Assembly (NCBI RefSeq): GCF_039535235.1
Contig: NZ_BAAAWU010000001.1
Coordinates: 7,257,001 to 7,321,000 of the forward strand
DNA from: Streptomyces roseoviridis
GTDB taxonomy: Bacteria; Actinomycetota; Actinomycetes; Streptomycetales; Streptomycetaceae
Direction of reading: 5' to 3'
Length of the DNA: 64,000 bases
Position numbers and translations under genes: made by a program
Notes under the pieces: model-generated
The model's database searches: none
Told to the model about the DNA's origin: nothing
What the model saw: only the letters and a program-made list of their open reading frames with translations
In this document: piece after piece, positions 1-8,503 of the stretch
Position numbering within the stretch: position 1 is the first letter of the stretch
Layout of the letters: each line of letters begins with the position of its first letter

Positions 1-290
1 CTCGCCGCCGCGGGGGCGCTCCTCATCGCCGTCCCCTCATCCGCTCCCGCCGGAGGAGGGACGCGCCGACGCCGACCTGACGGCCCGTCAAGGCCGTGGC
101 AGGGGAATGTCCCGCCTGACCTCGTTCGTCCCCGACGTGGCGTGCCGTCAGATCAACAATGGGTAACGGAAAGGGATATGGCGGGCAGAATCCTTCCCTC
201 CGGTAGCGGCGTCCTGGGATCTTGCGTCCACCCCACACATCACAGGGCCCGGCCGGTGCCACCAGCTCCTCCGGGCCATCGGAGGACGCA
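1..290. other. Intergenic/upstream region of the S8 protease
   Basis: No convincing gene. The first ~60 bases can be read as a hydrophobic Ala/Leu-rich stretch, but no start or stop supports a partial gene. The stretch after about 130 has lower GC than its surroundings, as expected for a promoter and leader. I cannot fix a -10/-35 pair with confidence. Confidence 0.4.
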
Positions 291-2126
291 TTGTTTTCCC
301 ACATATCGAGCCGGCTGAGACTGCCGGTCGCGGCCGCCGTCGTCGTCGGCGCCACCGTCGCCCTCACCGCCCCCGCGCAGGCGCAGGTCCTGCCCGTGGA
401 GAAGGCGGCCAAGGAGGCCCGCACCGCCCCGGCCGCGCAGGCGCCGGCGAAGTCCGCGGCCGGCGCGCAGGCCGCCACGGCCGCCTGGGCCGCCGGTACG
501 CGCGCGTACCTGGTCATCACGACGCCCGGTGACACCACGGCCGTCCGCACGGCCGTCACCTCCAACGGCGGCACCGTCTTCGCCGCCTACGACGCCATCG
601 GCGTCGTCGTCGCCCACTCGACCTCCGCCTCCTTCGCCGCCACCATGCGCGGCGTCGCCGGGGTGCAGCAGGTCGGCGCGACCCGCACCTCCGACGTCCC
701 GGCCGACGCGTACAACCCGGCGCTGCCGGCGAACCCGTCGCAGTCCACGACGACGCTGAACGAGACCAACCGCTGGGACATGACCCAGATCAAGGCCGAC
801 CAGGCATGGGCCGTCACCACCGGCTCCGCCGCGGTCAAGGTCGGCGTCCTGGACACCGGCGTCGACGACCGGCACCAGGACATCGCCCCCAACTTCAACG
901 CCGCGGACTCCGTCTCCTGCGCCTACGGCAAGGCCGACACGCGCGCCGGCGCCTGGCGCGACGTCGGCACCCACGGCACCCACGTCGCCGGCACCATCGC
1001 CGCCGCGAAGAACGGCAAGGGCGTCATCGGCGTCGCTCCCGGAGTGAAGATCTCCTCCGTGCGCATCGCCGAGCCCACCACCAGCCTGTTCTTCGCGGAG
1101 AACACCATCTGCGGGTTCATGTGGGCGGGTGACCACGGCTTCAAGGTCACCAACAACAGCTATTACACCGACCCCTGGCAGTTCAACTGCCCGGACAACG
1201 TCGACCAGGCCGCCATCATCGAGGGCGTCCGCCGGGCCCAGGCCTACGCCGAGTCCAAGGGCTCGCTCCAGGTCGCCGCGGCCGGCAACGCCAACTACGA
1301 CCTGGCCAACAAGACGACCGACACCGAGAGCCCCAACGACTCGACCCCGGTCACCCGCACCCTCACCAACGCCTGCATCGACATCCCGACCGAGCTGCCG
1401 GGCGTGGTGACGGTCTCCGCGCAGGCCAACGGCGGCGCGAAGGCCTCGTACTCCAACTTCGGCAACGGCATCATCGACATCACCGCCCCGGGCGGCGACG
1501 GCGCCAGCGGCGTCTACTCGACCCTGCCGGGCGGCAAGTACGGCTCCATGAGCGGTACGTCGATGGCCTCCCCGCACGTCGCCGGTGTCGCCGCCCTCCT
1601 CGCGAGCGTGAACCCGTCCTACACGCCGGCCGACATCCGCAACGCCCTGGCGACGCAGGCCACCGACAGGGCCTGCCCCTCCGACAGCCGCTGCACGGGC
1701 ACCACGGCCAAGAACGGCTTCTTCGGCGAGGGCCAGGTCGACGCGCTCAAGGCGGTCGGCGGCGCGACCCCGCCGCCCACCGGCCCGTACTTCGAGAACC
1801 TCGCGGACGTCACCATCGTCGACAACGCGACGGTCGAGAGCCCCATCACCGTCTCCGGCGTCGCCGGCAACGCCCCCGCGACGCTCAAGGTCGGCGTCGA
1901 CATCAAGCACACCTACCGCGGTGACCTGGTGATCTCCCTCGTCGCCCCGGACGGCACGGTCTACCCGCTGGAGGACTTCGCCAACAGCGACAGCGCCGAC
2001 GACGTCGCCAAGACCTACGCGGTCAACGCCTCCGCCGAGACGGCGAACGGCACCTGGAAGCTCCGCGTCCAGGACATCGCCTCCCAGGACACGGGCCGCG
2101 TCGACGCCTGGAACCTGACCTTCTAG
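291..2126 (+). CDS. Secreted S8 family serine protease (subtilisin-like) with C-terminal P-domain
   Basis: Extracellular endopeptidase, 611 aa. I chose the TTG at 291 because GGAGGA (281-286) precedes it by 4 nt and translation then opens with a clean signal peptide (basic SSRLRLP, hydrophobic AAAVVVGATVALTA, cleavage near AQA). An in-frame TTG at 222 has no such site. Then come an I9-like propeptide (about residues 70-135) and the catalytic domain with Asp188 (VLDTGVDD), His228 (GTHGTHVAG), oxyanion Asn333 (AAGNAN) and Ser424 (GTSMASPH). The last ~110 residues form a proprotein-convertase P/homoB beta-sandwich (DLVISLVAPDGTVY), a common stabilising module of secreted Streptomyces proteases. 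The family call is certain; the natural substrate is not known. Confidence 0.95.
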   Translation: MFSHISSRLRLPVAAAVVVGATVALTAPAQAQVLPVEKAAKEARTAPAAQAPAKSAAGAQAATAAWAAGTRAYLVITTPGDTTAVRTAVTSNGGTVFAAYDAIGVVVAHSTSASFAATMRGVAGVQQVGATRTSDVPADAYNPALPANPSQSTTTLNETNRWDMTQIKADQAWAVTTGSAAVKVGVLDTGVDDRHQDIAPNFNAADSVSCAYGKADTRAGAWRDVGTHGTHVAGTIAAAKNGKGVIGVAPGVKISSVRIAEPTTSLFFAENTICGFMWAGDHGFKVTNNSYYTDPWQFNCPDNVDQAAIIEGVRRAQAYAESKGSLQVAAAGNANYDLANKTTDTESPNDSTPVTRTLTNACIDIPTELPGVVTVSAQANGGAKASYSNFGNGIIDITAPGGDGASGVYSTLPGGKYGSMSGTSMASPHVAGVAALLASVNPSYTPADIRNALATQATDRACPSDSRCTGTTAKNGFFGEGQVDALKAVGGATPPPTGPYFENLADVTIVDNATVESPITVSGVAGNAPATLKVGVDIKHTYRGDLVISLVAPDGTVYPLEDFANSDSADDVAKTYAVNASAETANGTWKLRVQDIASQDTGRVDAWNLTF

Positions 2127-2156
2127 ACCGCCTCACGGGCCGCCCGCCCGACGCAC

Positions 2157-2192
2157 GCCGAGCCCCCGGGAGAAGACTCCCGGGGGCTCGGC
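2157..2192. terminator. Bidirectional hairpin terminator
   Basis: Perfect 16-bp GC-rich stem (2157-2172 with 2177-2192) around a 4-nt loop. It lies between the stop codon of the protease and the stop codon of the convergent methyltransferase. There is no U-tract, as usual in Streptomyces. Confidence 0.85.
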
Positions 2193-2220
2193 GCGTACGG
2201 TCGGCGCGTACGGTCGGCGC

Positions 2221-2964
2221 CTACGCGTCCGCGGCCGGGGCCTCCCGCGGTACGTCGAGGACGAAGAACAGGAAGCAGGGCCGGGTCGCGAGGTCCCGGA
2301 ACCCGTCGGGGAACAGCTCCCGGGCGGCCGGGTCGGGCCGGGGCTCGCTGATGACCGCAAGACGGAACCCGGCGTCGGCGAAGGCGTCCGTCATCGCGTG
2401 CAGCGGCATGCGCCAGAACCTCATCGGGGCGGACCGCCCGCCGAAGTCCCAGTCGAAGCCGTAGTGGGTGGTCGCGAAGTAGTCGGGCCGGGGATCCTGG
2501 AAGGTGTAGGCCACGAAGGGGTGCTCCACCGACGCGATCAGGCGGCCGCCGGGCCGGAGCACGCGCCGCAGCTCGCCCAGCGCCGGGCCCCAGTCCTCCA
2601 GGTAGTGCAGCACCAGCGATGCGACCACGTCGTCGAACGCGCCGTCGGCGAACGGCAGCGGCTCGGCCAGATCGCCCACGTGCAGGTCCGCGTCCGCACC
2701 GAGCCGCCGCCTGGCCAGCGCCACCATCGCGGCGCTGGCGTCGATGCCCGTGACGACCGCGCCGCGCTCGCGCAGCGCCGCGGACAGCGGGCCCGCGCCG
2801 CAGCCGGCGTCCAGGACGCGGCGCCCTGCCACGTCCCCGGCGAGGGCCAGCATCGCGGGCCGCTCGTAGTGGGCGTTGACGAGGTTGTTCTCGGTGTGCG
2901 CCGCGTACGCCTCGGCGAAGCCGTCGTAGTCGTTCGCCCGCGCGCGGGGCCGGGCGTCCGTCAC
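2221..2964 (-). CDS. Class I SAM-dependent methyltransferase
   Basis: Predicted cytosolic small-molecule methyltransferase, 247 aa. SAM motif I is VLDAGCGAGPLS; the acidic strand-2 residue follows in VTGIDAS, and FDDVVASLVLHYLEDW is the usual motif between strands 4 and 5. The GTG at 2964 sits 4 nt after the stop codon of the upstream HAAS-type gene, so the two are coupled; a second in-frame GTG at 2985 would overlap that gene. It is the last gene of a PadR / membrane protein / methyltransferase operon. Substrate unknown; no close named family is recognisable. Confidence 0.85.
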   Translation of the reverse strand: MTDARPRARANDYDGFAEAYAAHTENNLVNAHYERPAMLALAGDVAGRRVLDAGCGAGPLSAALRERGAVVTGIDASAAMVALARRRLGADADLHVGDLAEPLPFADGAFDDVVASLVLHYLEDWGPALGELRRVLRPGGRLIASVEHPFVAYTFQDPRPDYFATTHYGFDWDFGGRSAPMRFWRMPLHAMTDAFADAGFRLAVISEPRPDPAARELFPDGFRDLATRPCFLFFVLDVPREAPAADA

Positions 2965-2968
2965 CGCG

Positions 2969-3532
2969 TCACCGTCGCAGGGCACGCAGCAGGGCCACGG
3001 CGCCGAGCACCGGCACGACGAGCGAGAACAGGCCGAGGAGCAGCAGCTCCATCGGGCCGATCCGCGGGGCCGCCAGAAGGAGGGCGCCGCCGAGGAGGAG
3101 GACGGGGACGGCGGCCGAGGTGGCCGTGCCGATGACCTTCTCGCGGGTCTTCCAGTGCGGGGAGCCCCACAGCAGGACCAGGCCCGCGACGAGGGCGACG
3201 GAGCCGGCGACCGCGCTGAAGAGGAAGACCAGGCCGGCGCAGCCGAGCAGGGTCACGGTCAGCCGGGTGCGCGCCGGCCGGTCGGGGGCGGTGGCCGCGG
3301 GCGCCCTGCCGGCGAGCGGCTCCTCGGCGAGTGCGGAGGCCGCCACCGTACGGGGCTCGCCGAGATCGGCCAGGACCGTGCGGAGCTCCTGCTCGCTCAC
3401 GGCTCCGCTGACCTCGACGTGCTCCCGGAGGTCGGCGAGGAGCTCGGCGCGGCGCTCGGCGGGCAGCTGCGCGGTCTCCCGCGCCACGGCGTCGAGATAC
3501 GCGGTGACGAGCGGGTGGTCGGTGGTGTTCAT
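2969..3532 (-). CDS. HAAS-type integral membrane protein co-transcribed with PadR regulator
   Basis: 187 aa. The N-terminal ~75 residues form the helical HAAS-like segment (LVTAYLDAVARETAQLPAE, LLADLREHVE) that is habitually encoded beside PadR regulators. Three hydrophobic segments follow (LLGCAGLVFLFSAVAGSVAL, LLLGGALLLAA, LLLLGLFSLVVPVLGAVALL). The ATG at 3532 overlaps the padR stop by 4 nt (ATGA) and has AGGGGG upstream. In known PadR-HAAS pairs the membrane protein is thought to respond to envelope or compound stress; here that role is inference only. Confidence 0.85.
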   Translation of the reverse strand: MNTTDHPLVTAYLDAVARETAQLPAERRAELLADLREHVEVSGAVSEQELRTVLADLGEPRTVAASALAEEPLAGRAPAATAPDRPARTRLTVTLLGCAGLVFLFSAVAGSVALVAGLVLLWGSPHWKTREKVIGTATSAAVPVLLLGGALLLAAPRIGPMELLLLGLFSLVVPVLGAVALLRALRR

Positions 3533-3882
3533 GAGCGGTCCCCCTGCGGGTCGTTGAGGAAGTGGTCGACGGCGTCCCGGAACTGCGGCCATGCCCGGGT
3601 GAAGTCGGCGAGCGCCGCCCGGCCCATGGCGGTGAGCGTGTAGTAGCGGCGGGGCGGGCCGCTCGGCGATTCGCGGAGCTCGGTGTCGACGAGCCCTTCG
3701 CGGCGCAGTCGCGACAGCAGGGGGTAGATCGTGCCCTGGCTGGTGGTCATCACGCTGACCGCGGAGAGCTCGGAGAGCAGCTCGACGCCGTATCTCGGCC
3801 CGTCCCTGAGCAGCGCGAGAACGCAGTGCTCCAGCACTCCCTTGCGGAGCTGGCTGGGAACCCTGCCCCCCGCCTCGTTCAT
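3529..3882 (-). CDS. PadR family transcriptional regulator
   Basis: 117 aa. Winged-helix PadR domain: QLRKGVLEHCVLALL, RYGVELLSEL, the signature TSQGTIYPLLSRLRREGLV and the wing PPRRYYTLTAMGRAAL. The start is set at the ATG at 3882, with GGTGA just upstream. An alternative ATG at 3900 would add MVPGDA but has no ribosome site and lies inside the likely operator. It is first in a three-gene operon, overlapping the next gene by 4 nt, and is probably autoregulated through the near-palindrome at 3896-3912. Confidence 0.92.
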   Translation of the reverse strand: MNEAGGRVPSQLRKGVLEHCVLALLRDGPRYGVELLSELSAVSVMTTSQGTIYPLLSRLRREGLVDTELRESPSGPPRRYYTLTAMGRAALADFTRAWPQFRDAVDHFLNDPQGDRS

Positions 3883-3895
3883 TGCGTCACCAGGA

Positions 3896-3912
3896 ACCAT
3901 GCAATGCAAGAT
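3896..3912. promoter_or_regulatory. Candidate PadR operator (imperfect palindrome)
   Basis: ATCTTGCA-T-TGCATGGT on the minus strand, centred on 3904, with six of eight positions symmetric. It lies immediately upstream of the padR start, where autoregulated PadR proteins normally bind. Assignment is by position and symmetry only. Confidence 0.45.
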
Positions 3913-3957
3913 AGCTGTCAGGGGGTGGTCCACACAAGGCGACCCGGAACGCGGCCC

Positions 3958-4425
3958 TCAGCCGGCCGAGAGCCGCGTCTCCGTCGGAGAGAGCAGAATC
4001 CCCGTCAGGCAGCCGGCCGGTGAGGGCGCGGCCGGAAGGATCACGTTGGGCTGCGGGGAGGCCGTCAGGGCGTCCAGGACCTCGCCCGCCGGGTAGCCGA
4101 ACACGTCCACGTCCCCGAGCACCACCGGCACGGCGGCAGGCCCTCTCGCCGCCGCGTCGCCGCCGCACCGGGTGAGGTGGACGAGCGCCAGCCCGTCCAC
4201 CGTGTGCTCGGCCCGGCCCCAGCGGTCGGCCGTGTCCCCGCACACCAGCAGGTCCAGGCCCTCGTACGAGGCCGAGAAGGACCACCCGGTTCCGCAGACC
4301 CAGGTCCGGCGGACGTCCGCAAGCGTCGCGACGGCCCACTGGGCGCCGCGCTCCGGCATGCCGAACCGCAGCAGGCCCGCACCGCGCGGCAGCACGAGCC
4401 CCACCCCGGGCAGCACCTCGAACAC
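3958..4425 (-). CDS. Hypothetical protein
   Basis: 155 aa from a GTG at 4425; upstream residues of the open frame are Arg/Pro-rich shadow sequence, so this is the first plausible start, although its ribosome site (CGGGG) is weak. The sequence is a compact alpha/beta-looking protein with short hydrophobic stretches (VGLVLPRGAGLLRFG, LDLLVCGDTADRW, ALVHLTRCGGD, VPVVLGDVDVFGYP) and three Cys. No signal peptide or membrane helix. I do not recognise the family. It stands alone between the PadR operon and the ferredoxin gene, on the same strand as both. Confidence 0.65.
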   Translation of the reverse strand: MFEVLPGVGLVLPRGAGLLRFGMPERGAQWAVATLADVRRTWVCGTGWSFSASYEGLDLLVCGDTADRWGRAEHTVDGLALVHLTRCGGDAAARGPAAVPVVLGDVDVFGYPAGEVLDALTASPQPNVILPAAPSPAGCLTGILLSPTETRLSAG

Positions 4426-4463
4426 GCCCCGATCGTGCCCCGGCGCGCGGCGCCGGGCAACGC

Positions 4464-4655
4464 CTACGCGTCCAGCGTGATCGCCTGGACGGGGCAGGCG
4501 CGGGCCGCCTCGCGGACGAGCGTTCCGCTCCCGCCGTCTTCGCGGCCGGGGAGGACGGTGCCGAAGCCGTCGTCGTCCTGCGCGAAGACGTCGGGCGCGA
4601 CCAGGGCGCACTGCCCGGCGCCGATACAGACGTCCGTGTCGAGGGAGATGCGCAT
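4464..4655 (-). CDS. [3Fe-4S]-type ferredoxin, P450 partner
   Basis: 63 aa single-cluster ferredoxin. Cluster ligands are the two Cys of CIGAGQC near the N-terminus and Cys of ACPVQAI near the C-terminus; the middle position of the first motif is Ala, the pattern of the [3Fe-4S] ferredoxins that feed electrons to Streptomyces CYP105 enzymes. Start ATG with AGAGGAAA upstream. It lies 14 nt after the P450 stop, so the two form one operon and electron delivery to that P450 is the likely job. No ferredoxin reductase is nearby. Confidence 0.93.
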   Translation of the reverse strand: MRISLDTDVCIGAGQCALVAPDVFAQDDDGFGTVLPGREDGGSGTLVREAARACPVQAITLDA

Positions 4656-4669
4656 CGGCCGGTTTCCTC

Positions 4670-5857
4670 TCACCAGGTGACGGGGAGTTCGAGCATGCCC
4701 TGGATCGTGTCCCCGGGCTTGAAGGGGATGTCCTCCGCGGGCGCGGCGAGTCGCAGCCCGGGCAGCCTGCGCAGCAGCGTCCCCAGCGCGATCTCCAGCT
4801 CCGCGCGCGCCAGGTTCTGCCCCAGGCACTGGTGGATCCCGAAGCCGAACGCCACGTGGTGCCGCGCGGGCCGCGCCCAGTCGAGCGTGTCCGGATCGGC
4901 GTAGACCTCGTCGTCCCGGTTGATGACGGACGTGGCGAAGACGACGCCCTCGCCCGCCCGGATCACCACATCACCGACCTCGACGTCCTCGCGCGCCACC
5001 CTCAGCATGCCGTCCGCGATCGACAGGAAGCGCAGCAGCTCCTCCACCGCCGTGGGCAGCAGGGCCGGATCGGCCCGCAGCTCCGCGAGGCGCTCGGGAT
5101 GGCGCAGCAGCGTGTACGTTCCCAGGGAGATCATGTTGGCCGTGGTCTCGTGCCCCGCGACCAGCAGGATGGTCGCCAGCTCCACCAGCTCCCGGCGGTC
5201 GGGCCCGCCGTCCTCGCGGCCCCGCGCCACCAGGTCGTCGAGCACCCCCTCGCCGGGTTCGGCCCTCTTGCGGTCGATCAGGTCACCCAGGTATCCCTCC
5301 AGGCGTTCGAGGGCGTCCTCGGTGTCCGCGCCGGTGGGGCCGCGCAGCAGCCGGCGGGACTGCTCCTCGAAGAAGTCGTGGTCCTCGTACGGCACGCCGA
5401 GCAGGTCGCAGATGACGATCGACGGCACCGGCAGGGCGAACGCGCCGACCAGCTCGGCCGGCGGCCCCTTCTCCTCGATCGCGTCGAGGAGCCGGTCGAC
5501 GGTCGCCTGGATCCGCGGCCGCAGGTTCTCCGTGCGCCGCAGCGAGAAGCCCGGGATCAGCGGCCTCCGCTGTGCGTTGTGTTCGGGGTCGTCCCAGCCC
5601 AGCAGCGCGGCCCGGCGCCGGCGCACGCTCGCGATCCGTTCGGTCGGCAGCGGGAAGTCGTCCCGGGTGGAGTCGGTGGACAGCCGCTGGTCCGCGAGGA
5701 GGGCCCGGGCGGCCCGGTGTCCGGTGACGAACCACACCTGGCGTCCGTCCCAGAGGGTGACGCGCGACAACGGGCGTTGCCCGCGCAGGGAGTCGTAGGC
5801 GGCCGGCGGGTGGTAGGGGCAGGTCCGGTCCTGGGGAAAGGCCACGGCTTCGGTCAT
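4670..5857 (-). CDS. Cytochrome P450, CYP105-like
   Basis: 395 aa heme monooxygenase. Visible landmarks: opening CPYHPPAAYDSLRG, I-helix oxygen-activation motif AGHETT, ExxR in EELLR, and the heme loop FGFGIHQCLGQ with proximal Cys344. Length and N-terminus match the soluble CYP105 family, which contains xenobiotic and antibiotic hydroxylases. Start ATG 5857 with GAGG at good spacing. It is co-transcribed with the downstream ferredoxin. There is no biosynthetic cluster around it, so a broad or xenobiotic substrate range is the more likely reading; the substrate cannot be told from sequence. Confidence 0.94.
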   Translation of the reverse strand: MTEAVAFPQDRTCPYHPPAAYDSLRGQRPLSRVTLWDGRQVWFVTGHRAARALLADQRLSTDSTRDDFPLPTERIASVRRRRAALLGWDDPEHNAQRRPLIPGFSLRRTENLRPRIQATVDRLLDAIEEKGPPAELVGAFALPVPSIVICDLLGVPYEDHDFFEEQSRRLLRGPTGADTEDALERLEGYLGDLIDRKRAEPGEGVLDDLVARGREDGGPDRRELVELATILLVAGHETTANMISLGTYTLLRHPERLAELRADPALLPTAVEELLRFLSIADGMLRVAREDVEVGDVVIRAGEGVVFATSVINRDDEVYADPDTLDWARPARHHVAFGFGIHQCLGQNLARAELEIALGTLLRRLPGLRLAAPAEDIPFKPGDTIQGMLELPVTW

Positions 5858-5914
5858 GTCTGGACCTCGCAGACGGCTGGGCATCGGTTTCGGCGGTGGT
5901 GCCGTCCCCACTAC

Positions 5915-5964
5915 ATGCCTCAGGCATCTATCCGGTCTACGCACAGTTCGGCCAAACCGCCGAA
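5915..5964. promoter_or_regulatory. Two inverted repeats in the P450 / ATP-grasp divergent region
   Basis: ATGCCT-C-AGGCAT (5915-5927) and TTCGGC-N6-GCCGAA (5947-5964) lie between the divergent P450 and ATP-grasp starts, 58-107 nt upstream of the P450. Both are perfect in their arms and are candidate operators. No regulator gene adjoins. Confidence 0.4.
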
Positions 5965-6032
5965 ACGAGTGGATCCACGCGGCCGTCCCCGGCCGCCGCG
6001 CCGTCCCGCCCCCGTCGACTACCGTGCACCGC

Positions 6033-6998
6033 ATGCCGTCTCCCGCCCTGCTGTTCCCCTCCGACCCGCTCCGACCGCACCGGCCCGACCCGCACTACGC
6101 GGCCGAAGCGCGCCGTGCCGGCGAACTCGGCGCCACCCACGCCGTCGTCGACCACGACGCGCTGCTCGCCGGACACGCCCGGGAGGCCGTCCGCCGGGTG
6201 CCGGCGGACGGCGGACCGCTGTGGTACCGGGGCTGGATGCTGCCGCCGACGGCGTACACGGCACTGCAAGCCGCCCTCGCCGCCCGCGGCCGGACCCTGC
6301 TCACCCCACCGGCCGCCTACCGGCGCGCCCACGAACTGCCCGGCTGGTACGCGACCTTCGCCGCCGTGACCCCGCACAGCGCCTGGATCCCCGGCGGCGG
6401 CATGCCGGGCGACACGGAGCTGGAACGGGCCGCCGAGGAGCTCGGCGGCCGGGGCCCGGCGATCGTCAAGGACTACGTCAAGTCCCGCAAGCACGAGTGG
6501 ACGCGGGCCTGTTTCGTCCCGGACCTCGCCGACACCGAGGGCCTGCGCCGGGTGGTCGGGCGCTTCGTCGAGCTGCAGGGCGACGACCTGGCCGGCGGGG
6601 TGGTGCTGCGCCGCTTCGAGCAGTACGTGCGCGGCGCGGACGGCCGGGCCGAGGAGGCCCGGGTGTGGTGGATCGACGGCGAGCCCGTCCTCGTCGGCCC
6701 GCACCCCGACACACCGGACGTGCGGCCCGCCCCGGACCTCTCGGCGGTCCGCCCCCTGGTCGCCGCCCTCGGCTGCCGCTTCGTCACGACCGACCTGGCG
6801 CGCCTCGCCGCGACCGGCGCCTGGCGGGTGGTGGAGGTCGGCGACGGCCAGGTCAGCGACCTGCCGGGCGGCACCGACCCCGCCGCGCTCCTGGCGGCCC
6901 TGCCGGGCGGCACCGACCCCGCCGCGCTCCTGACCGCCCTGCCGGCCGCGCCTCCCGCCGGGCCCCCGGCTACGCCTCCAGACCACCGCGGGCGATGA
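6033..6998 (+). CDS. ATP-grasp domain protein
   Basis: 321 aa. The frame resembles the small actinobacterial ATP-grasp proteins that begin with an N-terminal segment of the type LLFPSDPL and carry the nucleotide-binding lysines in AIVKDYVKSRKHEW, a core VVLRRFEQYV and the acidic metal site in ARVWWIDGEPVLVGPH and WRVVEVGDGQVSDLP. It should join a carboxylate to an amine or thiol at ATP cost; the substrate is unknown. Start ATG 6033 follows TACCGT by a few bases, so the mRNA is probably leaderless. The C-terminus holds a duplicated 13-residue block (LPGGTDPAALLAA), and the last 29 nt overlap the convergent GH1 gene. Confidence 0.8.
   Translation: MPSPALLFPSDPLRPHRPDPHYAAEARRAGELGATHAVVDHDALLAGHAREAVRRVPADGGPLWYRGWMLPPTAYTALQAALAARGRTLLTPPAAYRRAHELPGWYATFAAVTPHSAWIPGGGMPGDTELERAAEELGGRGPAIVKDYVKSRKHEWTRACFVPDLADTEGLRRVVGRFVELQGDDLAGGVVLRRFEQYVRGADGRAEEARVWWIDGEPVLVGPHPDTPDVRPAPDLSAVRPLVAALGCRFVTTDLARLAATGAWRVVEVGDGQVSDLPGGTDPAALLAALPGGTDPAALLTALPAAPPAGPPATPPDHRGR
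6861..6932 (+). repeat. Direct duplication inside the ATP-grasp gene
   Basis: Two identical 33-nt blocks (6861-6893 and 6900-6932) with a 39-nt period duplicate 13 codons (LPGGTDPAALL plus linker) in frame. Identity at DNA level suggests a recent slip or a polymorphic copy number. Confidence 0.9.
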
Positions 6999-8370
6999 CC
7001 CCCGCGTACCAGTGGGCGCTGTCCTTGAACGTCCGCCGCTGGGTGGCGAAGTCGACGTGGACGATGCCGAACCGCTTGCTGTAGCCGTACGCCCACTCGA
7101 AGTTGTCGAGCAGCGACCAGAGGAAGTAGCCGCGCACGTCGGCGCCGTCATCGAGGGCCCGGTGGACCGCGGCGAGGTGCGCGCGCAGGTACGCCACCCG
7201 CTCGGGGTCCTTCACCCGGCCCTCCGGATCGGCGTAGTCGTCGTACGCGGCCCCGTTCTCGGTGATCACCAGCGGGACGCCGGGCAGGTCGTCGCGCAGC
7301 CGGACGAGCAGCTCGTGCAGCCCGTCCGCGTCGACGGGCCAGTCCATCGCCGTGCGCGGCCCCGGTGCCGGAAGGAAGCGCACGTGCCGCTCGGCGCCCG
7401 CCCACGGCGACGGCGCCGGCGAGGACCCGGCGGCGACCACGGTGGGGGAGTAGTAGTTGATGCCCAGCGAGTCGATCGGTGCCGACGCGGTCCGAAGGTC
7501 GTCGTCCCGTACGAACGACCAGTCCGTGACCGGGGCCGTGTCCCGGACCAGGTCCTCGGGCAGGGTGCCGTGGAAGACCGGGTCCAGGAAGACGCGGTTC
7601 CCGACCGCGTCGATCCTGCGGGCCGCGTCCAGGTCCTCGGGCGCCCCGGTGTGCGCGCGCACCGCGTGCAGGTTCAGGGTCAGCGAGATCTCGGACCCCG
7701 CGGGCAGGGCGGCGCGCAGCGCCCGGGCCGCCAGACCGTGGGCCAGGTTGAGGTGGTGGGCGGCGCGCAGGGAGGCGAGGGCGCTGGTGCGGCCGGGCGC
7801 GTGCACCCCGCTTCCGTAGCCGAGGAAGGCGGCGCACCACGGTTCGTTGAGGGTGGTCCAGGTCGCCACGCGGTCGCCGAGCGCCTCGGCCACGAGGGCC
7901 GCGTACGCGCCGAAGCGCTGGGCCGTCTCGCGCTGCGGCCAGCCGCCCGCGTCCTCCAGCTCCTGGGGCAGGTCCCAGTGGTAGAGGGTGGCGACGGGCC
8001 GGATGCCGGCCTCGCGCAGTTCGTCGGTGAGCCGCCGGTAGAAGTCGAGGCCCCGGCGCACGGCGGGGCCCCGCCCGGTGGGCTGTACGCGCGGCCAGGA
8101 GACGGAGAACCGGTAGTCGGTCACGCCGAGCCGGCGCATGAGCGCGATGTCCTCGCTCACGCGGTGGTAGTGGTCGGCGGCGATGTCGCCGGTGTCCCCG
8201 TTGCGGACCTTGCCCGGTACGCGGCTGAAGGTGTCCCAGATGGAGGCGGTGCGGCCGTCTTCGGCGGCGGCCCCCTCGATCTGGTACGCGGCGGTGGCGG
8301 TGCCCCAGCGGAAGCCGTCGGGGAACCGGAGCGGGGCCGTGGTGCGGGGGCGGGGATCGAGCGCGGTCAT
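6970..8370 (-). CDS. GH1 family beta-glucosidase
   Basis: 466 aa cytosolic retaining beta-glucosidase. The GH1 N-terminal signature FRWGTATAAYQIEGA is present, the acid/base is Glu176 in TLNEPW and the nucleophile Glu371 in ITENG; YFLWSLLDNFEW is the conserved aglycone-side strand. It has no signal peptide, so it hydrolyses imported oligosaccharides. It is the last gene of the binding protein / permease / permease / glucosidase series, the same order as cebEFG-bglC of Streptomyces, but here the partner extracellular enzyme is a GH81 beta-1,3-glucanase, so laminari-oligosaccharides are the inferred substrate. The 3' end overlaps the convergent ATP-grasp gene by 29 nt. Confidence 0.95.
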   Translation of the reverse strand: MTALDPRPRTTAPLRFPDGFRWGTATAAYQIEGAAAEDGRTASIWDTFSRVPGKVRNGDTGDIAADHYHRVSEDIALMRRLGVTDYRFSVSWPRVQPTGRGPAVRRGLDFYRRLTDELREAGIRPVATLYHWDLPQELEDAGGWPQRETAQRFGAYAALVAEALGDRVATWTTLNEPWCAAFLGYGSGVHAPGRTSALASLRAAHHLNLAHGLAARALRAALPAGSEISLTLNLHAVRAHTGAPEDLDAARRIDAVGNRVFLDPVFHGTLPEDLVRDTAPVTDWSFVRDDDLRTASAPIDSLGINYYSPTVVAAGSSPAPSPWAGAERHVRFLPAPGPRTAMDWPVDADGLHELLVRLRDDLPGVPLVITENGAAYDDYADPEGRVKDPERVAYLRAHLAAVHRALDDGADVRGYFLWSLLDNFEWAYGYSKRFGIVHVDFATQRRTFKDSAHWYAGVIARGGLEA

Positions 8371-8503
8371 GAGGCGGGAACTCCCGGGAGTGAGACGACG
8401 GGGAGGCGAGGAACGCGGGACGGCGGGGAAGCGAGGGACCCGTTTCTTCACGGGGGCGGAGCGGAAGGGCCGGCCGGGGCGGAGGGCGAAGGTACGGCCG
8501 GGG

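Noticed and set aside
240..1910. 556-residue open frame on the minus strand over the protease gene
   Set aside because: Gly/Val/Asp/Arg repetition typical of antisense shadow in high-GC DNA; the plus frame is a complete S8 protease.
4832..7084. 750-residue plus-strand frame over the P450 and ATP-grasp genes
   Set aside because: Shadow: Arg/Pro/Gly composition, no domains, spans two real genes.
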